A stretch of 64,000 bases of DNA. Source: Pseudomonas helleri. Its GTDB lineage: Bacteria > Pseudomonadota > Gammaproteobacteria > Pseudomonadales > Pseudomonadaceae. The stretch spans positions 124,001 through 188,000 of the forward strand of contig NZ_JYLD01000007.1 of assembly GCF_001043025.1 (NCBI RefSeq), given 5' to 3'. Shown here piece after piece: positions 34,543-45,218 of this stretch (positions within the stretch are counted from its first letter, which is position 1; each line of letters opens with the position of its first letter). The position numbers were made by a program, and so were the translations under genes. The notes under the pieces are model-generated. The model saw only the letters and a program-made list of their open reading frames with translations. It did not search any database and was not told the DNA's origin.

Positions 34543-36090
34543 TCAATCGGCGCGTTTGTCGAGGTCTGCCGTGGGGTTGAGGCGGGCTTTACGGGTTTCC
34601 TGGTACCAGTGCAGGCTGATCAGCAGCAGGGTCGGGATACCCATGATGGCGGTGATGATAAAGAAGTTGTGATAACCGAACTTCTCGACCATGACCCCGG
34701 AGTAGCCGCCCATCAACCGCGGGAGCAGCAGCATGATCGAGCTGAGCAACGCGTATTGGGTGGCAGAGAACTTGAGGTTGGTCAGGCTCGACAGGTAGGC
34801 AACAAACGCAGAAGTGGCGAGGCCGGAGCTGAAGTTGTCGAGTGAAATCGTGACAATCAGCATCTGCAGGTTCGGGCCCATGTCGGCCAGCAGCATAAAC
34901 AGCAGGTTGGTCGCGGCGGATGCCGCCCCGCCAATCAACAGGATCGGCAAAATGCCGAAACGTACGATCAGCAACCCGCCCATGCCTGCACCGAACAGGG
35001 TCATGAACAGGCCGAAAATCTTGCTGACACCGGCGATCTGGTCCTTGGTAAAGCCCTGATCGATATAAAACACGTTGGCCATCACGCCCATGACCGTGTC
35101 AGACATGCGATAGGTGGCAATCAGCCCCAACAGCAAAAGCGCCTGCCAGCGATACCGCACAATAAAGTCGTTGACCGGCGTCAGCACGGGGGCGAGCCCG
35201 CGTCGCCCCATGGTGGACAGGCACAACCCGGTCAGCAGGATATAAAGGATGGCGCGCAAAAAGGCGCGGTCTTCCATCAGCAGCGTCATCGGGCTCATGC
35301 CCTCAAACAGCACGCCCGCAAAATTGGTGTTGTACAGCTGGGTGAACATCGCCGGCACCGACACCAGCAGCACAATCAGCACGAACACCGAGGCCAGTTG
35401 ATGGACGAAGCTATAGCGGCCTACTGAAAGCTGAGTACGCAGGGTGACCGGCGGTTCGCGCATGAAAAAGGTGGTCAGCAACGCGGGGATCATCAGCACG
35501 CCGAACAGCACATAGGTGCCGGTCCAGGCCGAATGCTTATAGTTGAAGCCGGTCGAGCCGAAACCCTCAGCAAAAAACAACGCCCCGGCCGTGGCCAGCA
35601 GGGCGGCTACGCGGTAACCGGACATGTAACTGGCGGCGAGGGCAGCCTGGCGGCTGTCGTCGGCAATTTCCAGGCGGTAAGCGTCGATCGCGATGTCTTG
35701 GGTGGCGGAGGCAAATGACACGATAACGGCAATCGCAATCAGCCATGACAGGTGCTTTTGCGGGTCGCAAAAGCCCATGCCGATCAGGCCCAAAATCACC
35801 AAAGTCTGCGACAGCACCAGCCACGAGCGGCGTCTGCCCAGCTTGCCGAGCAATGGCAGGCGCCATTGGTCGAGCAACGGAGACCATACCCATTTAAAGG
35901 CATAAGCCAGGCCGATCAGGCTGGCATAACCGATGGTTTCGCGGGCCACACCTGCTTCGCGCAACCACACAGACAGCGTTGAAAACACCAGCATGTACGG
36001 CAAACCGGCGGCGAAACCGAGCAACAACAGCACAAGGGTTGAGGGGCTGGAATAGGCAGCTAGCGCTTCGCGCCAGGTTTTACGGGGCAT
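34543..36090 (-). CDS. ampG: Muropeptide permease AmpG
   Basis: 515-residue MFS protein with twelve or more membrane helices, starting [31 protein letters not shown], typical of AmpG. It imports GlcNAc-anhydro-muropeptides for recycling; the imported anhMurNAc peptides signal AmpR and thus beta-lactamase induction. Motifs RRSWLVLSQ (about 87-95) and [19 protein letters not shown] (loop) are family-like. The gene is read toward proS but is separated by 100 bases with a small hairpin. ATG36090. Confidence 0.9.
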   Translation of the reverse strand: MPRKTWREALAAYSSPSTLVLLLLGFAAGLPYMLVFSTLSVWLREAGVARETIGYASLIGLAYAFKWVWSPLLDQWRLPLLGKLGRRRSWLVLSQTLVILGLIGMGFCDPQKHLSWLIAIAVIVSFASATQDIAIDAYRLEIADDSRQAALAASYMSGYRVAALLATAGALFFAEGFGSTGFNYKHSAWTGTYVLFGVLMIPALLTTFFMREPPVTLRTQLSVGRYSFVHQLASVFVLIVLLVSVPAMFTQLYNTNFAGVLFEGMSPMTLLMEDRAFLRAILYILLTGLCLSTMGRRGLAPVLTPVNDFIVRYRWQALLLLGLIATYRMSDTVMGVMANVFYIDQGFTKDQIAGVSKIFGLFMTLFGAGMGGLLIVRFGILPILLIGGAASAATNLLFMLLADMGPNLQMLIVTISLDNFSSGLATSAFVAYLSSLTNLKFSATQYALLSSIMLLLPRLMGGYSGVMVEKFGYHNFFIITAIMGIPTLLLISLHWYQETRKARLNPTADLDKRAD

Positions 36091-36132
36091 GGACTCGAGT
36101 CTGCCTCTGATTGCGGAAACAAAGGGCGCACT

Positions 36133-36486
36133 CTAACCGCAGTGCTCTATCGGGCGCCAGCCATGGCGTCGTATATCCACACGATTATTAACAATGCTTA
36201 ATCCTTCGCCGCGCAGACGCGCTCGCTGTTCATCACCGCTAGGGCTGCCCGCTGGCAAACTGATCCTGCCGCCTGCGGCCAAAACCCGATGCCAGGGCAG
36301 GCGGGTATCTTCGGGGAGCTGGCTCAGCGTGCGGCCGACCCAGCGAGCGGCCCGACCCAGGCCTGCCAGCTCGGCGAGCTGACCGTAGGTGACGACTTTG
36401 CCATCGGGCACTTGCATCAAGGTCGAGTACAGGGCCGTTCGTCGAAGCTCGGCAGGCGATGGCGATGCACTGTCGGGTGAGTTCAT
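36133..36486 (-). CDS. Alkyltransferase-like protein (ATL), MGMT family without acceptor Cys
   Basis: 117 residues with the MGMT C-terminal DNA-binding fold: VPDGKVVTYGQLAELAG (helix-turn-helix), ARWVGRTL with the arginine-finger region, then LPWHRVLAAGGRIS. The active-site PCHRV of O6-methylguanine methyltransferase reads PWHRV (Trp65), so no alkyl transfer is possible. ATL proteins instead bind O6-alkylguanine and hand it to nucleotide excision repair. 42 bases upstream of ampG on the same strand. Confidence 0.9.
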   Translation of the reverse strand: MNSPDSASPSPAELRRTALYSTLMQVPDGKVVTYGQLAELAGLGRAARWVGRTLSQLPEDTRLPWHRVLAAGGRISLPAGSPSGDEQRARLRGEGLSIVNNRVDIRRHGWRPIEHCG

Positions 36487-36638
36487 GGGGGCGAAAACCG
36501 TGGGTTTAAAATAAGACGTTTCCGTCGCGGGCTATGGCAAAGGAACTACATGAAAAACACCGGGTCTTTCTTTGCCTGGGGTGTGTCCTTCTGGATAATG
36601 CCGTCATTCTTTCGTAAAACCGAGTTTCGCATCTGCTT

Positions 36639-37652
36639 ATGTTGTCCAGAACCTTGTTATGCCTTGCTGTCTTGAATGTGTCCACGCCTTTGCTCGCCGA
36701 TACGGTCTGGTTAAAGAACGGCGACCGTCTGTCCGGCAAGATAAAAGTGTTTGATGGGGGCAAATTGCTGATTCAGACCGATTATGCAGGCGCTATTCCG
36801 ATTGACTGGAAGCAAGTCAAAACCCTGGAAAGCGATCAGGAGCTGCTGGTCAAACAAGATGCCTACGTAGGCGAAAAAGCCAAATCACTCAAAGCTGCCG
36901 AAGACGGCAAGGTCATCCTGGCCAATGGCGAGGCGCCTAAAACTGTTGAGCTGGCGAGCATTCAGCAAATCGTAAAGCCCAAACCGCTGATCGAAGACTT
37001 TGTCTGGAAGGGTAATGTCGACGTCGCGCTTGACTACAAACGCGCCGACAAAGACACCGACGACTACGACATCGACCTCAAAACCTCGGCGCGTCACGGC
37101 GCTTGGCGTCACAACGCCGAAGCTTCCTACAACCGTGAGGCCCAGAACGATGTGGTTACCACGAACAACTGGAATGCTGAATACGCGCTTGACCACTTTA
37201 TTGATGAGCACTGGTACTGGCAGGGCCGCTTGAACTACACCCGCGACAGAATCGAAGACATTTCCCGTCAGCGCACCGTAGGTACTGGTCCTGGTTATCA
37301 GTTCTGGGATGACGAGCTGGGCGCGTTTTCCTTGGGCTCACTGCTGAACCGTACCGACTATGAATACTCGGATGGCGGTAAAAGCAACTTCTACTCGCTG
37401 GCCATGAAGTGGGATTACAACCGTTACCTGGTAGGTAAAACGGTATCGATCTTTACCAACGGTGAACTGGGCAAGCCGCTGGGCGGGGATTCAGACTACA
37501 GCCTCGATGCCGAAATTGGCTTGCGCTACAAAGTCACTGAATGGGCATCGCTCAACCTCAAAGCTGAAAAAGACCTGATCGGCAGTAGCAGCGGCAAAGA
37601 CAACGCACTCAACAAAACCCGCTACACCGCAGGTTTCGGCGTGATGTGGTAA
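36639..37652 (+). CDS. DUF481 outer-membrane protein (YdiY-like)
   Basis: 337 residues with a signal peptide (about 1-20, ending PLLADTVW). Residues 21-110 form a small beta domain (LKNGDRLSGKIKVFDGGKLLIQTDYAG), then a C-terminal about 220-residue beta-barrel of alternating strands ends with aromatic-terminal FGVMW, the outer-membrane insertion signature. DUF481 proteins are salt-induced or uncharacterised porin-like barrels. ATG36639 has no strong ribosome site. A REP element follows. Confidence 0.85.
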   Translation: MLSRTLLCLAVLNVSTPLLADTVWLKNGDRLSGKIKVFDGGKLLIQTDYAGAIPIDWKQVKTLESDQELLVKQDAYVGEKAKSLKAAEDGKVILANGEAPKTVELASIQQIVKPKPLIEDFVWKGNVDVALDYKRADKDTDDYDIDLKTSARHGAWRHNAEASYNREAQNDVVTTNNWNAEYALDHFIDEHWYWQGRLNYTRDRIEDISRQRTVGTGPGYQFWDDELGAFSLGSLLNRTDYEYSDGGKSNFYSLAMKWDYNRYLVGKTVSIFTNGELGKPLGGDSDYSLDAEIGLRYKVTEWASLNLKAEKDLIGSSSGKDNALNKTRYTAGFGVMW

Positions 37653-37672
37653 CCACACCACCACCACCCTTT

Positions 37673-37740
37673 TGTAGGAGCGAGCTCGCCTCGCGATCTT
37701 TTGATCTTGAACGTCAAAAGATCGCAGCCTCGGCCGCTCC
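37673..37740. repeat. REP-type palindrome (imperfect)
   Basis: GTAGGAGCGAGCTCGCCTCGCG and its degenerate inverse around ATCTTTTGATCTTGAACGTC. Lies between the convergent DUF481 and SDR genes; the right arm has diverged (GCCTCGGCCGCTCC). Confidence 0.8.
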
Positions 37741-37754
37741 AGCTGGGCGGGGGG

Positions 37755-38513
37755 TTAAATCCTTAAACCGCCATCCAGCTCCAGGATTCGGCCGCTGTAA
37801 TAGTCGTTTTCAAAGATATATGCCGCTGAATGGGCGATTTCTTCGACCTTGCCCATACGTTTCAACGGGATGCCCGCGGTCATTTTTTCCAGGGCTTCGG
37901 GCTTCATACCCAAGGTCATTTCAGTTTCGATAAACCCGGGAGCAATGCCCGCCACACGGATACCGTAACGCGCCAGCTCTTTGGCCCAGGTCACGGTCGC
38001 AGCTGCCACACCCGCCTTGGCGGCCGAATAGTTGGTTTGGCCAACGTTGCCAGCGCGTGAGATGGAAGAAATATTGATAATCGCGCCCTGGCTGTTGAGT
38101 TCGACCATCTTCGCCGCCACTTCACGGGTGCACAGGAAAACCCCGGTCAGGTTGACGTCGATAACAGCTTGCCACTGCGCCAGGCTCATTTTGCTGACTA
38201 CGCCGTCCTTGACCTTTAACAGCAGGCCATCACGCAAGATCCCGGCGTTGTTCACCAGACCATTGATCGCGCCAAAGTCTTCAGCAATTTGCCCCACGGT
38301 TTGTGTAACCTGCTCTTCATCGGCGACGTTGCACAAATAAGCCCGCGCTTGAACCCCGTGAGCCTGGCAGGCCGCAACCGCGAGCTCGAGTTTTTCCGGG
38401 TTGAGGTCCACCAAAGCCAGCTTGGCGCCCTTGGCAGCCAGGTACTCGGCCATGGCGCGACCTAGCCCTTGGCAGCCGCCAGTGATAATGATTACTTTGT
38501 CTTTTAGTTGCAT
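37755..38513 (-). CDS. Short-chain dehydrogenase/reductase, FabG-like
   Basis: 252 residues, classical SDR. The cofactor motif TGGCQGLG is at 11-18; Asp36 in ALVDLNP suggests an NAD-preferring pocket; NNAG is at 88-91, catalytic Ser149/150, Tyr162 and Lys166 (NYSAAKAG). Annotated homologues are called 3-oxoacyl-ACP reductase, but P. aeruginosa has another fabG in the fab operon, so this is probably a paralogue with another substrate. Divergent from hugZ with 51 bases between starts. Confidence 0.85.
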   Translation of the reverse strand: MQLKDKVIIITGGCQGLGRAMAEYLAAKGAKLALVDLNPEKLELAVAACQAHGVQARAYLCNVADEEQVTQTVGQIAEDFGAINGLVNNAGILRDGLLLKVKDGVVSKMSLAQWQAVIDVNLTGVFLCTREVAAKMVELNSQGAIINISSISRAGNVGQTNYSAAKAGVAAATVTWAKELARYGIRVAGIAPGFIETEMTLGMKPEALEKMTAGIPLKRMGKVEEIAHSAAYIFENDYYSGRILELDGGLRI

Positions 38514-38564
38514 GAGTGCCCTGATCTCGACCGTTTCGACGGATTTTTATTAAGGAGTCATAAG

Positions 38565-39290
38565 TTGAGCGTTGAAGTAGCCAAGCATGCCCGAGAATTA
38601 TTGCTCAAGGAATACCGTGGAGCGTTGGCCACGCTCTCCAAGGCAATGCCAGGGTTCCCCTTCGGATCGATGGTGCCTTATTGCCTGGATGAGCAAGGGC
38701 GGCCATTGATCCTGATCAGCCGGATCGCTCAGCACACCCACAACCTGCGCAAAGACCCCAAGTGCTCACTGATGGTGGGTGAGCGTGGCGCCGAAGACGT
38801 GCAGGCGGTAGGGCGTCTGACCTACCTGGCCGAAGCCGAGCAAATTACAGACCCCGCGGCTATTGAAGCCGCGGCTGAGCGTTACTACCGCTATTTCCCT
38901 GAATCGCAGAGCTATCACACCGCCCATGATTTCGACTTTTGGGTGCTAAACCCGGTTCGCCATCGTTATATCGGTGGTTTTGGTGCGATTCACTGGGTGG
39001 ATCAACTCAACCTGGCCAACCCTTTTGCCGGCGCGGTCGAAGTGCGCATGGTCGAGCACATGAACGACGATCACGCCAACGCCATCGCTCATTACGTTGA
39101 GCTGGCCGGGCTGCCAAAGACTGAGCCTGCAGAAATGGTCGGCCTGGACAGCGAAGGCATGCATCTACGCATTGGCCAGAGTGTGTACTGGCTGGCCTTC
39201 CCAGAAGCTTGTAATACTTCGACACAAGTGCGCGAAGCGCTGGTTTTGCTGGCTCGCGCAAGTGAATGGCCTAAAAAAGAAACGGCATAA
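38565..39290 (+). CDS. HugZ-like haem utilisation / PNPOx-fold protein
   Basis: 241 residues if started at TTG38565, which has TAAGGAG seven bases upstream and gives the family N-terminus SVEVAKHARELLLKEYRGALAT; an upstream in-frame codon exists but lacks a ribosome site. Residues about 1-150 are a split-barrel flavin/haem-binding domain (GFPFGSMVPYCLDEQGRPLILISRIAQHT), and the C-terminal DUF2470 part has VRMVEHMNDDHANAIAHYVELAG. HugZ relatives degrade or bind haem. The rare start codon may keep expression low. Confidence 0.8.
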   Translation: MSVEVAKHARELLLKEYRGALATLSKAMPGFPFGSMVPYCLDEQGRPLILISRIAQHTHNLRKDPKCSLMVGERGAEDVQAVGRLTYLAEAEQITDPAAIEAAAERYYRYFPESQSYHTAHDFDFWVLNPVRHRYIGGFGAIHWVDQLNLANPFAGAVEVRMVEHMNDDHANAIAHYVELAGLPKTEPAEMVGLDSEGMHLRIGQSVYWLAFPEACNTSTQVREALVLLARASEWPKKETA

Positions 39291-39361
39291 CCTTGAATTC
39301 ACAAAGGCGCGCCGTCATCTAAGCTGTGTTGGAAGATATTCTTCCGGAGAGGAATCATTTG

Positions 39362-39835
39362 ATGCGCGCTTTTTTATTGCTCTTTCTGTTGTTTCCAGTG
39401 CTAGAGCTGTACGTCTTTTTCAAGGTCAGCACCGCTATCGGGTTTTTCCCGGCGTTGCTGCTGATCATCGCAGGCTCCTTGTTTGGGGTTCTGGTAGTAC
39501 GCGTTGCGGGCTTGGCCACCGCCTTGAGTGCGCGTGAAAGCCTCAATCGTGGTGAGCTGCCAGCTCAGCAAATGCTTCAAGGCCTGATGGTGGCGTTGGG
39601 TGGCGGCTTGCTGGTACTGCCGGGTTTCATCAGCGACATCGCCGGTCTGCTGTTGCTGCTCCCGCCGGTTCGTCATTTTCTGGTCAATCGCTTGCGCAAA
39701 CGTGCAGAAGAGCAAGCGATGCGCCAGCGTGCCTTTGCCGAGGAATTTGAAGCGGCACATCGCCCCGGCACGCATCAACCCGTGGGTCGTGAACCCAATG
39801 TGATCGAAGGCGAGTTTGAACACCGCGACAAGTAA
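39362..39835 (+). CDS. fxsA: FxsA family membrane protein
   Basis: 157 residues from ATG39362 (GGAGAGGA eight bases upstream). Three to four hydrophobic helices occur: 1-20 (LLLFLLFPVLELYVFFKV), 27-48, and 76-105 (LLVLPGFISDIAGLLLLLPPVR). FxsA of E. coli interferes with exclusion of phage T7 by the F-plasmid PifA protein; its cellular role is unknown. Immediately upstream of groES in many proteobacteria, as here, but separated by its own terminator. Confidence 0.88.
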   Translation: MRAFLLLFLLFPVLELYVFFKVSTAIGFFPALLLIIAGSLFGVLVVRVAGLATALSARESLNRGELPAQQMLQGLMVALGGGLLVLPGFISDIAGLLLLLPPVRHFLVNRLRKRAEEQAMRQRAFAEEFEAAHRPGTHQPVGREPNVIEGEFEHRDK

Positions 39836-39856
39836 GTTTCCCTGTAAAGGCTTAAG

Positions 39857-39887
39857 CACGGCACTCAAGAGTGCCGTGTTTGTTTTT
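39857..39887 (+). terminator. Terminator of fxsA
   Basis: Stem CACGGCAC-TCAAGA-GTGCCGTG followed by TTTGTTTTT, 21 bases after fxsA. Confidence 0.85.
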
Positions 39888-39923
39888 GCGCGGTGCGAAA
39901 GGTAAAAAAATTCGTCAGGGCGC

Positions 39924-39950
39924 TCTTGTAATCACTGGATGCGCCCTTAT
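39924..39950 (+). promoter_or_regulatory. Sigma-32-type heat-shock promoter of groESL
   Basis: CTTGTA (39924-39929) and CCCTTAT (39944-39950) with 14 bases between them fit the CTTGAA - N13-15 - CCCCAT pattern of RpoH promoters. It lies 133 bases before groES, which is the usual distance for this operon. Confidence 0.65.
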
Positions 39951-40082
39951 GTAACTGGCACCGCAGGGTTTTGCTGGCAACAGCAGGCACCCTTCAGCGA
40001 TTAACACCCGGCATTTCCGGACTTGCAAACCCAGCCGGTATTGACACCGGCCGATGAACACCACAATTAGGAGAGATCGACA

Positions 40083-40376
40083 ATGAAGCTTCGTCCTCTG
40101 CATGACCGCGTCGTAATCCGTCGCAGCGAAGAAGAAAAGAAAACCGCTGGCGGTATCGTTCTGCCGGGTTCAGCTGCCGAGAAAGCCAACAGCGGTGAAG
40201 TCATTGCTGTGGGTACTGGCCGCGTTCTGGACAACGGTGAAGTGCGTGCGCTGGCCGTGAAAGTGGGTGACAAGGTTGTGTTCGGCCCTTACTCCGGCAG
40301 CAACACTGTGAAAGTCGACGGCGAAGACCTGCTGGTAATGGCTGAGAACGAGATTCTCGCTGTTATCGAAGGCTGA
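40083..40376 (+). CDS. groES: Co-chaperonin GroES
   Basis: 97-residue ring-forming lid of the GroEL cage. It starts [30 protein letters not shown], where the mobile loop (about 16-32) holds the GGIVLPG contact to GroEL, and ends [21 protein letters not shown] precedes ATG40083. Transcribed with groEL (49-base spacer) from a heat-shock-type promoter. Confidence 0.98.
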   Translation: MKLRPLHDRVVIRRSEEEKKTAGGIVLPGSAAEKANSGEVIAVGTGRVLDNGEVRALAVKVGDKVVFGPYSGSNTVKVDGEDLLVMAENEILAVIEG

Positions 40377-40413
40377 TTTCCCGCTCCTTTTCCCGTTACT
40401 ACAAAGTATTTAA

Positions 40414-42069
<1,656 letters not shown>

Positions 42070-42092
42070 GCCAGCCTTACCCCGATACGCAA

Positions 42093-42126
42093 AAGCCCCG
42101 CCTGAGTGATCAGGCGGGGCTTTTTT
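42093..42126 (+). terminator. Terminator of groESL
   Basis: Thirteen-base stem AAGCCCCGCCTGA / TCAGGCGGGGCTT with GTGA loop, followed by TTTTTT. Confidence 0.95.
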
Positions 42127-42141
42127 GTGCCTGATGAGCAT

Positions 42142-42180
42142 CCCGTAGGAGCTGCCGCAGGCCGCGATCTCTTGATCTAC
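42142..42180. repeat. Half REP element
   Basis: CCGTAGGAGCTGCCGCAGGC followed by CGCGATCTCTTGATC. Single arm of the REP family without a matching inverse; the rest of 42181-42379 contains only the colR leader. Confidence 0.65.
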
Positions 42181-42379
42181 CCCCCACAAAACACCTGTGG
42201 GCGCACGAGTATGCAGTCGCTGTTGTCGGTAGTGTGTGAGCGTCGAGTGAAAGACTCGTCAACATCGCGCGGGCGTTAACTAAATCGTGTAAACGCCCTA
42301 CAACGCTGGCTCTGCGCGGCTCTTGGCCTTAAGCTGCCGTGGCCGAGATGGCCGTTACTGCGTACGGAGAAAAGTGCCC

Positions 42380-43063
42380 ATGCGAATTTTATTGGTTGAA
42401 GACAATCGCGATATCCTCGCCAATCTGGCGGACTACCTGGGGCTTAAGGGGTATACCGTTGACTGCGCGCAGGACGGCTTGTCCGGGTTGCATCTGGCCG
42501 CGACTGAACACTATGACTTGATCGTGCTCGACATCATGCTGCCGGGCATTGATGGCTACACACTGTGCAAGCGCCTGCGCGAAGACGCCCGTCGCGACAC
42601 GCCGGTCATTATGCTCACGGCCCGCGACCAGCTGGATGATCGCCTGCAAGGCTTCAAGTCCGGTGCTGATGACTACCTGCTCAAACCTTTCGCCCTATCC
42701 GAGCTGGCAGCGCGCATTGAGGCCGTGCTGCGCCGTGCGCAAGGCGGCGGCCGTCGCGAGTTGCAGGTCGCAGACTTGCGCTACGACCTCGACACCCTGG
42801 AAGTCACCCGCGAAGGGCGCATGCTCAAGCTCAACCCGGTCGGCTTGAAACTGCTGGCCGTGTTGATGCAAAAAAGCCCGCATGTGTTGCGCCGTGAAGT
42901 GCTCGAAGAGGCCCTGTGGGGCGATGACTGCCCGGACAGCGACAGCCTGCGCAGCCACGTTCACCAGCTGCGTCAGGTAATAGACAAACCGTTCGACAAG
43001 CCCTTGCTGCAAACGGTGCATGGCGTGGGGTATCGCCTCGCCGAGAGCCGTGATGGAGTTTAA
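42380..43063 (+). CDS. colR: Response regulator ColR (OmpR family)
   Basis: 227 residues from ATG42380 (GGAGAAAAG upstream; the frame is open further left but without a ribosome site). Receiver domain 1-115 with Asp8, phospho-acceptor Asp51 and Lys102; winged-helix output domain about 130-225 ending LLQTVHGVGYRLAES. The sequence and the gene order colR-colS-methyltransferase-inaA match the ColRS system of P. putida and P. aeruginosa, which protects the envelope from zinc, iron and other stresses. Overlaps colS by 11 bases. Confidence 0.9.
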   Translation: MRILLVEDNRDILANLADYLGLKGYTVDCAQDGLSGLHLAATEHYDLIVLDIMLPGIDGYTLCKRLREDARRDTPVIMLTARDQLDDRLQGFKSGADDYLLKPFALSELAARIEAVLRRAQGGGRRELQVADLRYDLDTLEVTREGRMLKLNPVGLKLLAVLMQKSPHVLRREVLEEALWGDDCPDSDSLRSHVHQLRQVIDKPFDKPLLQTVHGVGYRLAESRDGV

Positions 43064-44333
43064 ACAAAGCCTTGCCCAACGAATCATCATCGCCTTTGCG
43101 CTGATGAGTGCGCTGGTGGCCGGGACGTTCGCCATGGGCATTGTCGCCACGGTGCACCTGGTCGAAGAAAAACTGATTTCAGCAGGCTTGGGCGGTGATC
43201 TTCAGCGTTTACTGTTGATGGATAACGTCAGCGACTGGAACCACCGTCCAGAGCCCGATCAGCTGTTTTATTACAGCGGCGGGCGCGGTGATTTTGCCTT
43301 GCCCAAAGACTTGCGCCACCTGGAACCGGGCTTTCATGAGGTGTTCCGTGACCAACTGTCGTATCACGCGATGGTCGAGGTGGTCGACGGGCGGCGCTAC
43401 GTGTTGCTGCAAGACCAAAGTGATTTTGAAGAGCGCGAGCGCGTGCTGTTCGCCGTGGTGCTGGTCGGGTTTGTGCTGGCGCTGGCGCTGGCGGTTTTCC
43501 TCGGTTGGGTCCTGGCGCGCAGGGTAATGGCGCCGGTGGTACGGCTGGCACGTCAAGTACGCCATCGAGAGCAATTACTGGGCCTGGCCCCGCCGCTGGC
43601 GCCCGACTATGCCGCCGATGAGGTGGGCGAGTTGGCCGTGGCCTTTGACGCCACCTTGGGCCGGCTGCGTGACACCTTGACCCGCGAGCGGCTGTTTACC
43701 AGTGACGTGAGCCACGAATTGCGTACACCGCTGATGGTGTTGGCGAGTTCCTGCGAACTGTTGCTCGAAAGCCCGTCGCTGGATCAGCGCAGTCGCTCAC
43801 AAGTGGAGCGAATTTCCCGCGCCTGTGAAGAAATGCGTGAACTGGTGCAGACCTTCCTCATGCTCGCCCGTGCACAGCATGAAGACTCCACCATGTCGCC
43901 GACGGTCACCCTGATGACCGTGGCCGAGGGCTTGATTAGCCTGTGGCGGGGGCCTATCGAAGCGAAAGGGCTGACACTGATCTATGACCCCGGCAACCCG
44001 CTCGATACCCGCTACAACGCGACGTTTTTGCATGCGGTCATGGGCAACCTGTTGCGTAATGCTTTGCACTACACCGACATCGGGTTCATTCGCTTGAGCC
44101 TTGAGCCCACCGGGTTTGTGGTCGAGGACAGTGGTGTGGGCATCCCCGAAGAGAAGCGCCAGGCCATGTTTCAGCCCTTTGTGCGGGGCGGCGAAAAACG
44201 TGGTGAAGGGCTTGGGTTGGGCCTGTCCTTGGTCCAGCGCATCTGCGACAGCCAGGGCTGGCGAGTGACGCTGACGACCATGGAGCCCAACGGTTGCCGC
44301 TTCCACGTAGAGCTCAATCCCACCGACATCTGA
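43053..44333 (+). CDS. colS: Metal-sensing histidine kinase ColS
   Basis: 426 residues. Membrane helices are at about 10-34 and 131-153; the short periplasmic part between them (35-130) carries Glu126-Glu-Arg-Glu129, an ExxE motif, plus His35, Glu38, His95, Glu96 and His105 as further candidate metal ligands. ColS of P. putida is reported to sense excess Zn and Fe(III) through an ExxE motif in this domain. HAMP-like linker about 154-210, phospho-acceptor His221 (SHELRTP), and ATPase domain with NLLRNALHY and GLGLGLSLV. Overlaps colR. Confidence 0.9.
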   Translation: MEFKQSLAQRIIIAFALMSALVAGTFAMGIVATVHLVEEKLISAGLGGDLQRLLLMDNVSDWNHRPEPDQLFYYSGGRGDFALPKDLRHLEPGFHEVFRDQLSYHAMVEVVDGRRYVLLQDQSDFEERERVLFAVVLVGFVLALALAVFLGWVLARRVMAPVVRLARQVRHREQLLGLAPPLAPDYAADEVGELAVAFDATLGRLRDTLTRERLFTSDVSHELRTPLMVLASSCELLLESPSLDQRSRSQVERISRACEEMRELVQTFLMLARAQHEDSTMSPTVTLMTVAEGLISLWRGPIEAKGLTLIYDPGNPLDTRYNATFLHAVMGNLLRNALHYTDIGFIRLSLEPTGFVVEDSGVGIPEEKRQAMFQPFVRGGEKRGEGLGLGLSLVQRICDSQGWRVTLTTMEPNGCRFHVELNPTDI

Positions 44334-44344
44334 GCTATCCATTC

Positions 44345-44371
44345 GTGACCTGCGGCCTGCAGGTCACTTCT
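44345..44371 (+). terminator. Hairpin after colS, probable terminator
   Basis: Perfect nine-base stem GTGACCTGC / GCAGGTCAC with loop GGCCT, followed by TTCTCCT; the U-tract is weak. Separates colRS from the next operon. Confidence 0.5.
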
Positions 44372-44451
44372 CCTACGGCTCATTAGTCCGTAGAGTGGCC
44401 CCGAGCCAGTATCTTGTGTCTGTAAAACCCTACAGCGTTTATGGACTCGCT

Positions 44452-44467
44452 CGTACATTTTTTTCAC
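44452..44467 (+). promoter_or_regulatory. Putative ColR-binding box
   Basis: CGTACATTTTTTTCAC matches the ColR motif as I recall it, (T/C)(T/C)NA(C/G)NN(T/C)TTTTTCAC, at all defined positions but one. It lies 67 bases before the warA start. ColR is known to control the downstream methyltransferase-inaA genes. Confidence 0.6.
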
Positions 44468-44534
44468 CTCATGATGACCTGATGCGCACGTTCTCTTGGT
44501 TAAGGTGGCCTGTAATTGCTTCAGGAGAGCCACC

Positions 44535-45215
44535 ATGAGTACCGCGATCAAACTTGAATTTGCTGAAAAATATGACCTGCAACACGCCATCGAGTACTTG
44601 CTTAAACATCAAGATGGCTTCGCACGACGCCTTTCGCATAAACGCGATGTGCAACTGGCGCGCAAAGCTTTGGCATTGGCTGGAGATCCGGGCGTGGTGT
44701 TAGACCTGCCTTGCGGGGCGGGGCGGTTTTGGCCGCTGCTGGCTGAAAAACACAACCGCATGATCATCGGCGCAGACAATTCGGCGTCCATGCTCGAAGT
44801 GGCATCGATAGCCCAGCCCGCTGATGTGGTTAAAAGGGTACGGCACTTGCAGACATCTGCATTTGATATCGACCTGCCGGACAACGCAGTCGACAGCATT
44901 TTTTGCATGCGCCTGCTGCATCACATAGGCGATGCAACCCACCGGATGGCTCTGTTAAAGGAGTTTCACCGGGTTAGCCGAGACAGCGTGATTGTTTCGC
45001 TGTGGGTCGATGGCAACGTTAAGGCCTGGAGACGCAAGCGTCTTGAGCGTCTACGGGTTGAGGATGCTGGGGCCGACGGTTACCAAAACCGCTTTGTGTT
45101 ACCGGCTGCTACTGTTGAAGCCGAGTTTGAAAAGGCTGGCTTCAGCGTTCAACAACATTTGGACTTTATCCCGCTCTACGCCATGTGGCGGGTTTACATA
45201 CTGCGCAAGAGGTAA
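44535..45215 (+). CDS. warA: SAM-dependent methyltransferase WarA
   Basis: 226 residues from ATG44535 (AGGAGAG upstream). Class I methyltransferase: motif I VLDLPCGAGRFWPLL (about 55-69), GADNSASML, and FDIDLPDNAVDSIFCMRLLHHI (motif IV region). The orthologous gene in P. putida (orf222/warA) lies behind colRS and is part of the ColR regulon; it is thought to act on lipopolysaccharide together with InaA. Substrate not determinable from sequence. Three bases separate it from inaA. Confidence 0.8.
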   Translation: MSTAIKLEFAEKYDLQHAIEYLLKHQDGFARRLSHKRDVQLARKALALAGDPGVVLDLPCGAGRFWPLLAEKHNRMIIGADNSASMLEVASIAQPADVVKRVRHLQTSAFDIDLPDNAVDSIFCMRLLHHIGDATHRMALLKEFHRVSRDSVIVSLWVDGNVKAWRRKRLERLRVEDAGADGYQNRFVLPAATVEAEFEKAGFSVQQHLDFIPLYAMWRVYILRKR

Positions 45216-45218
45216 TGC

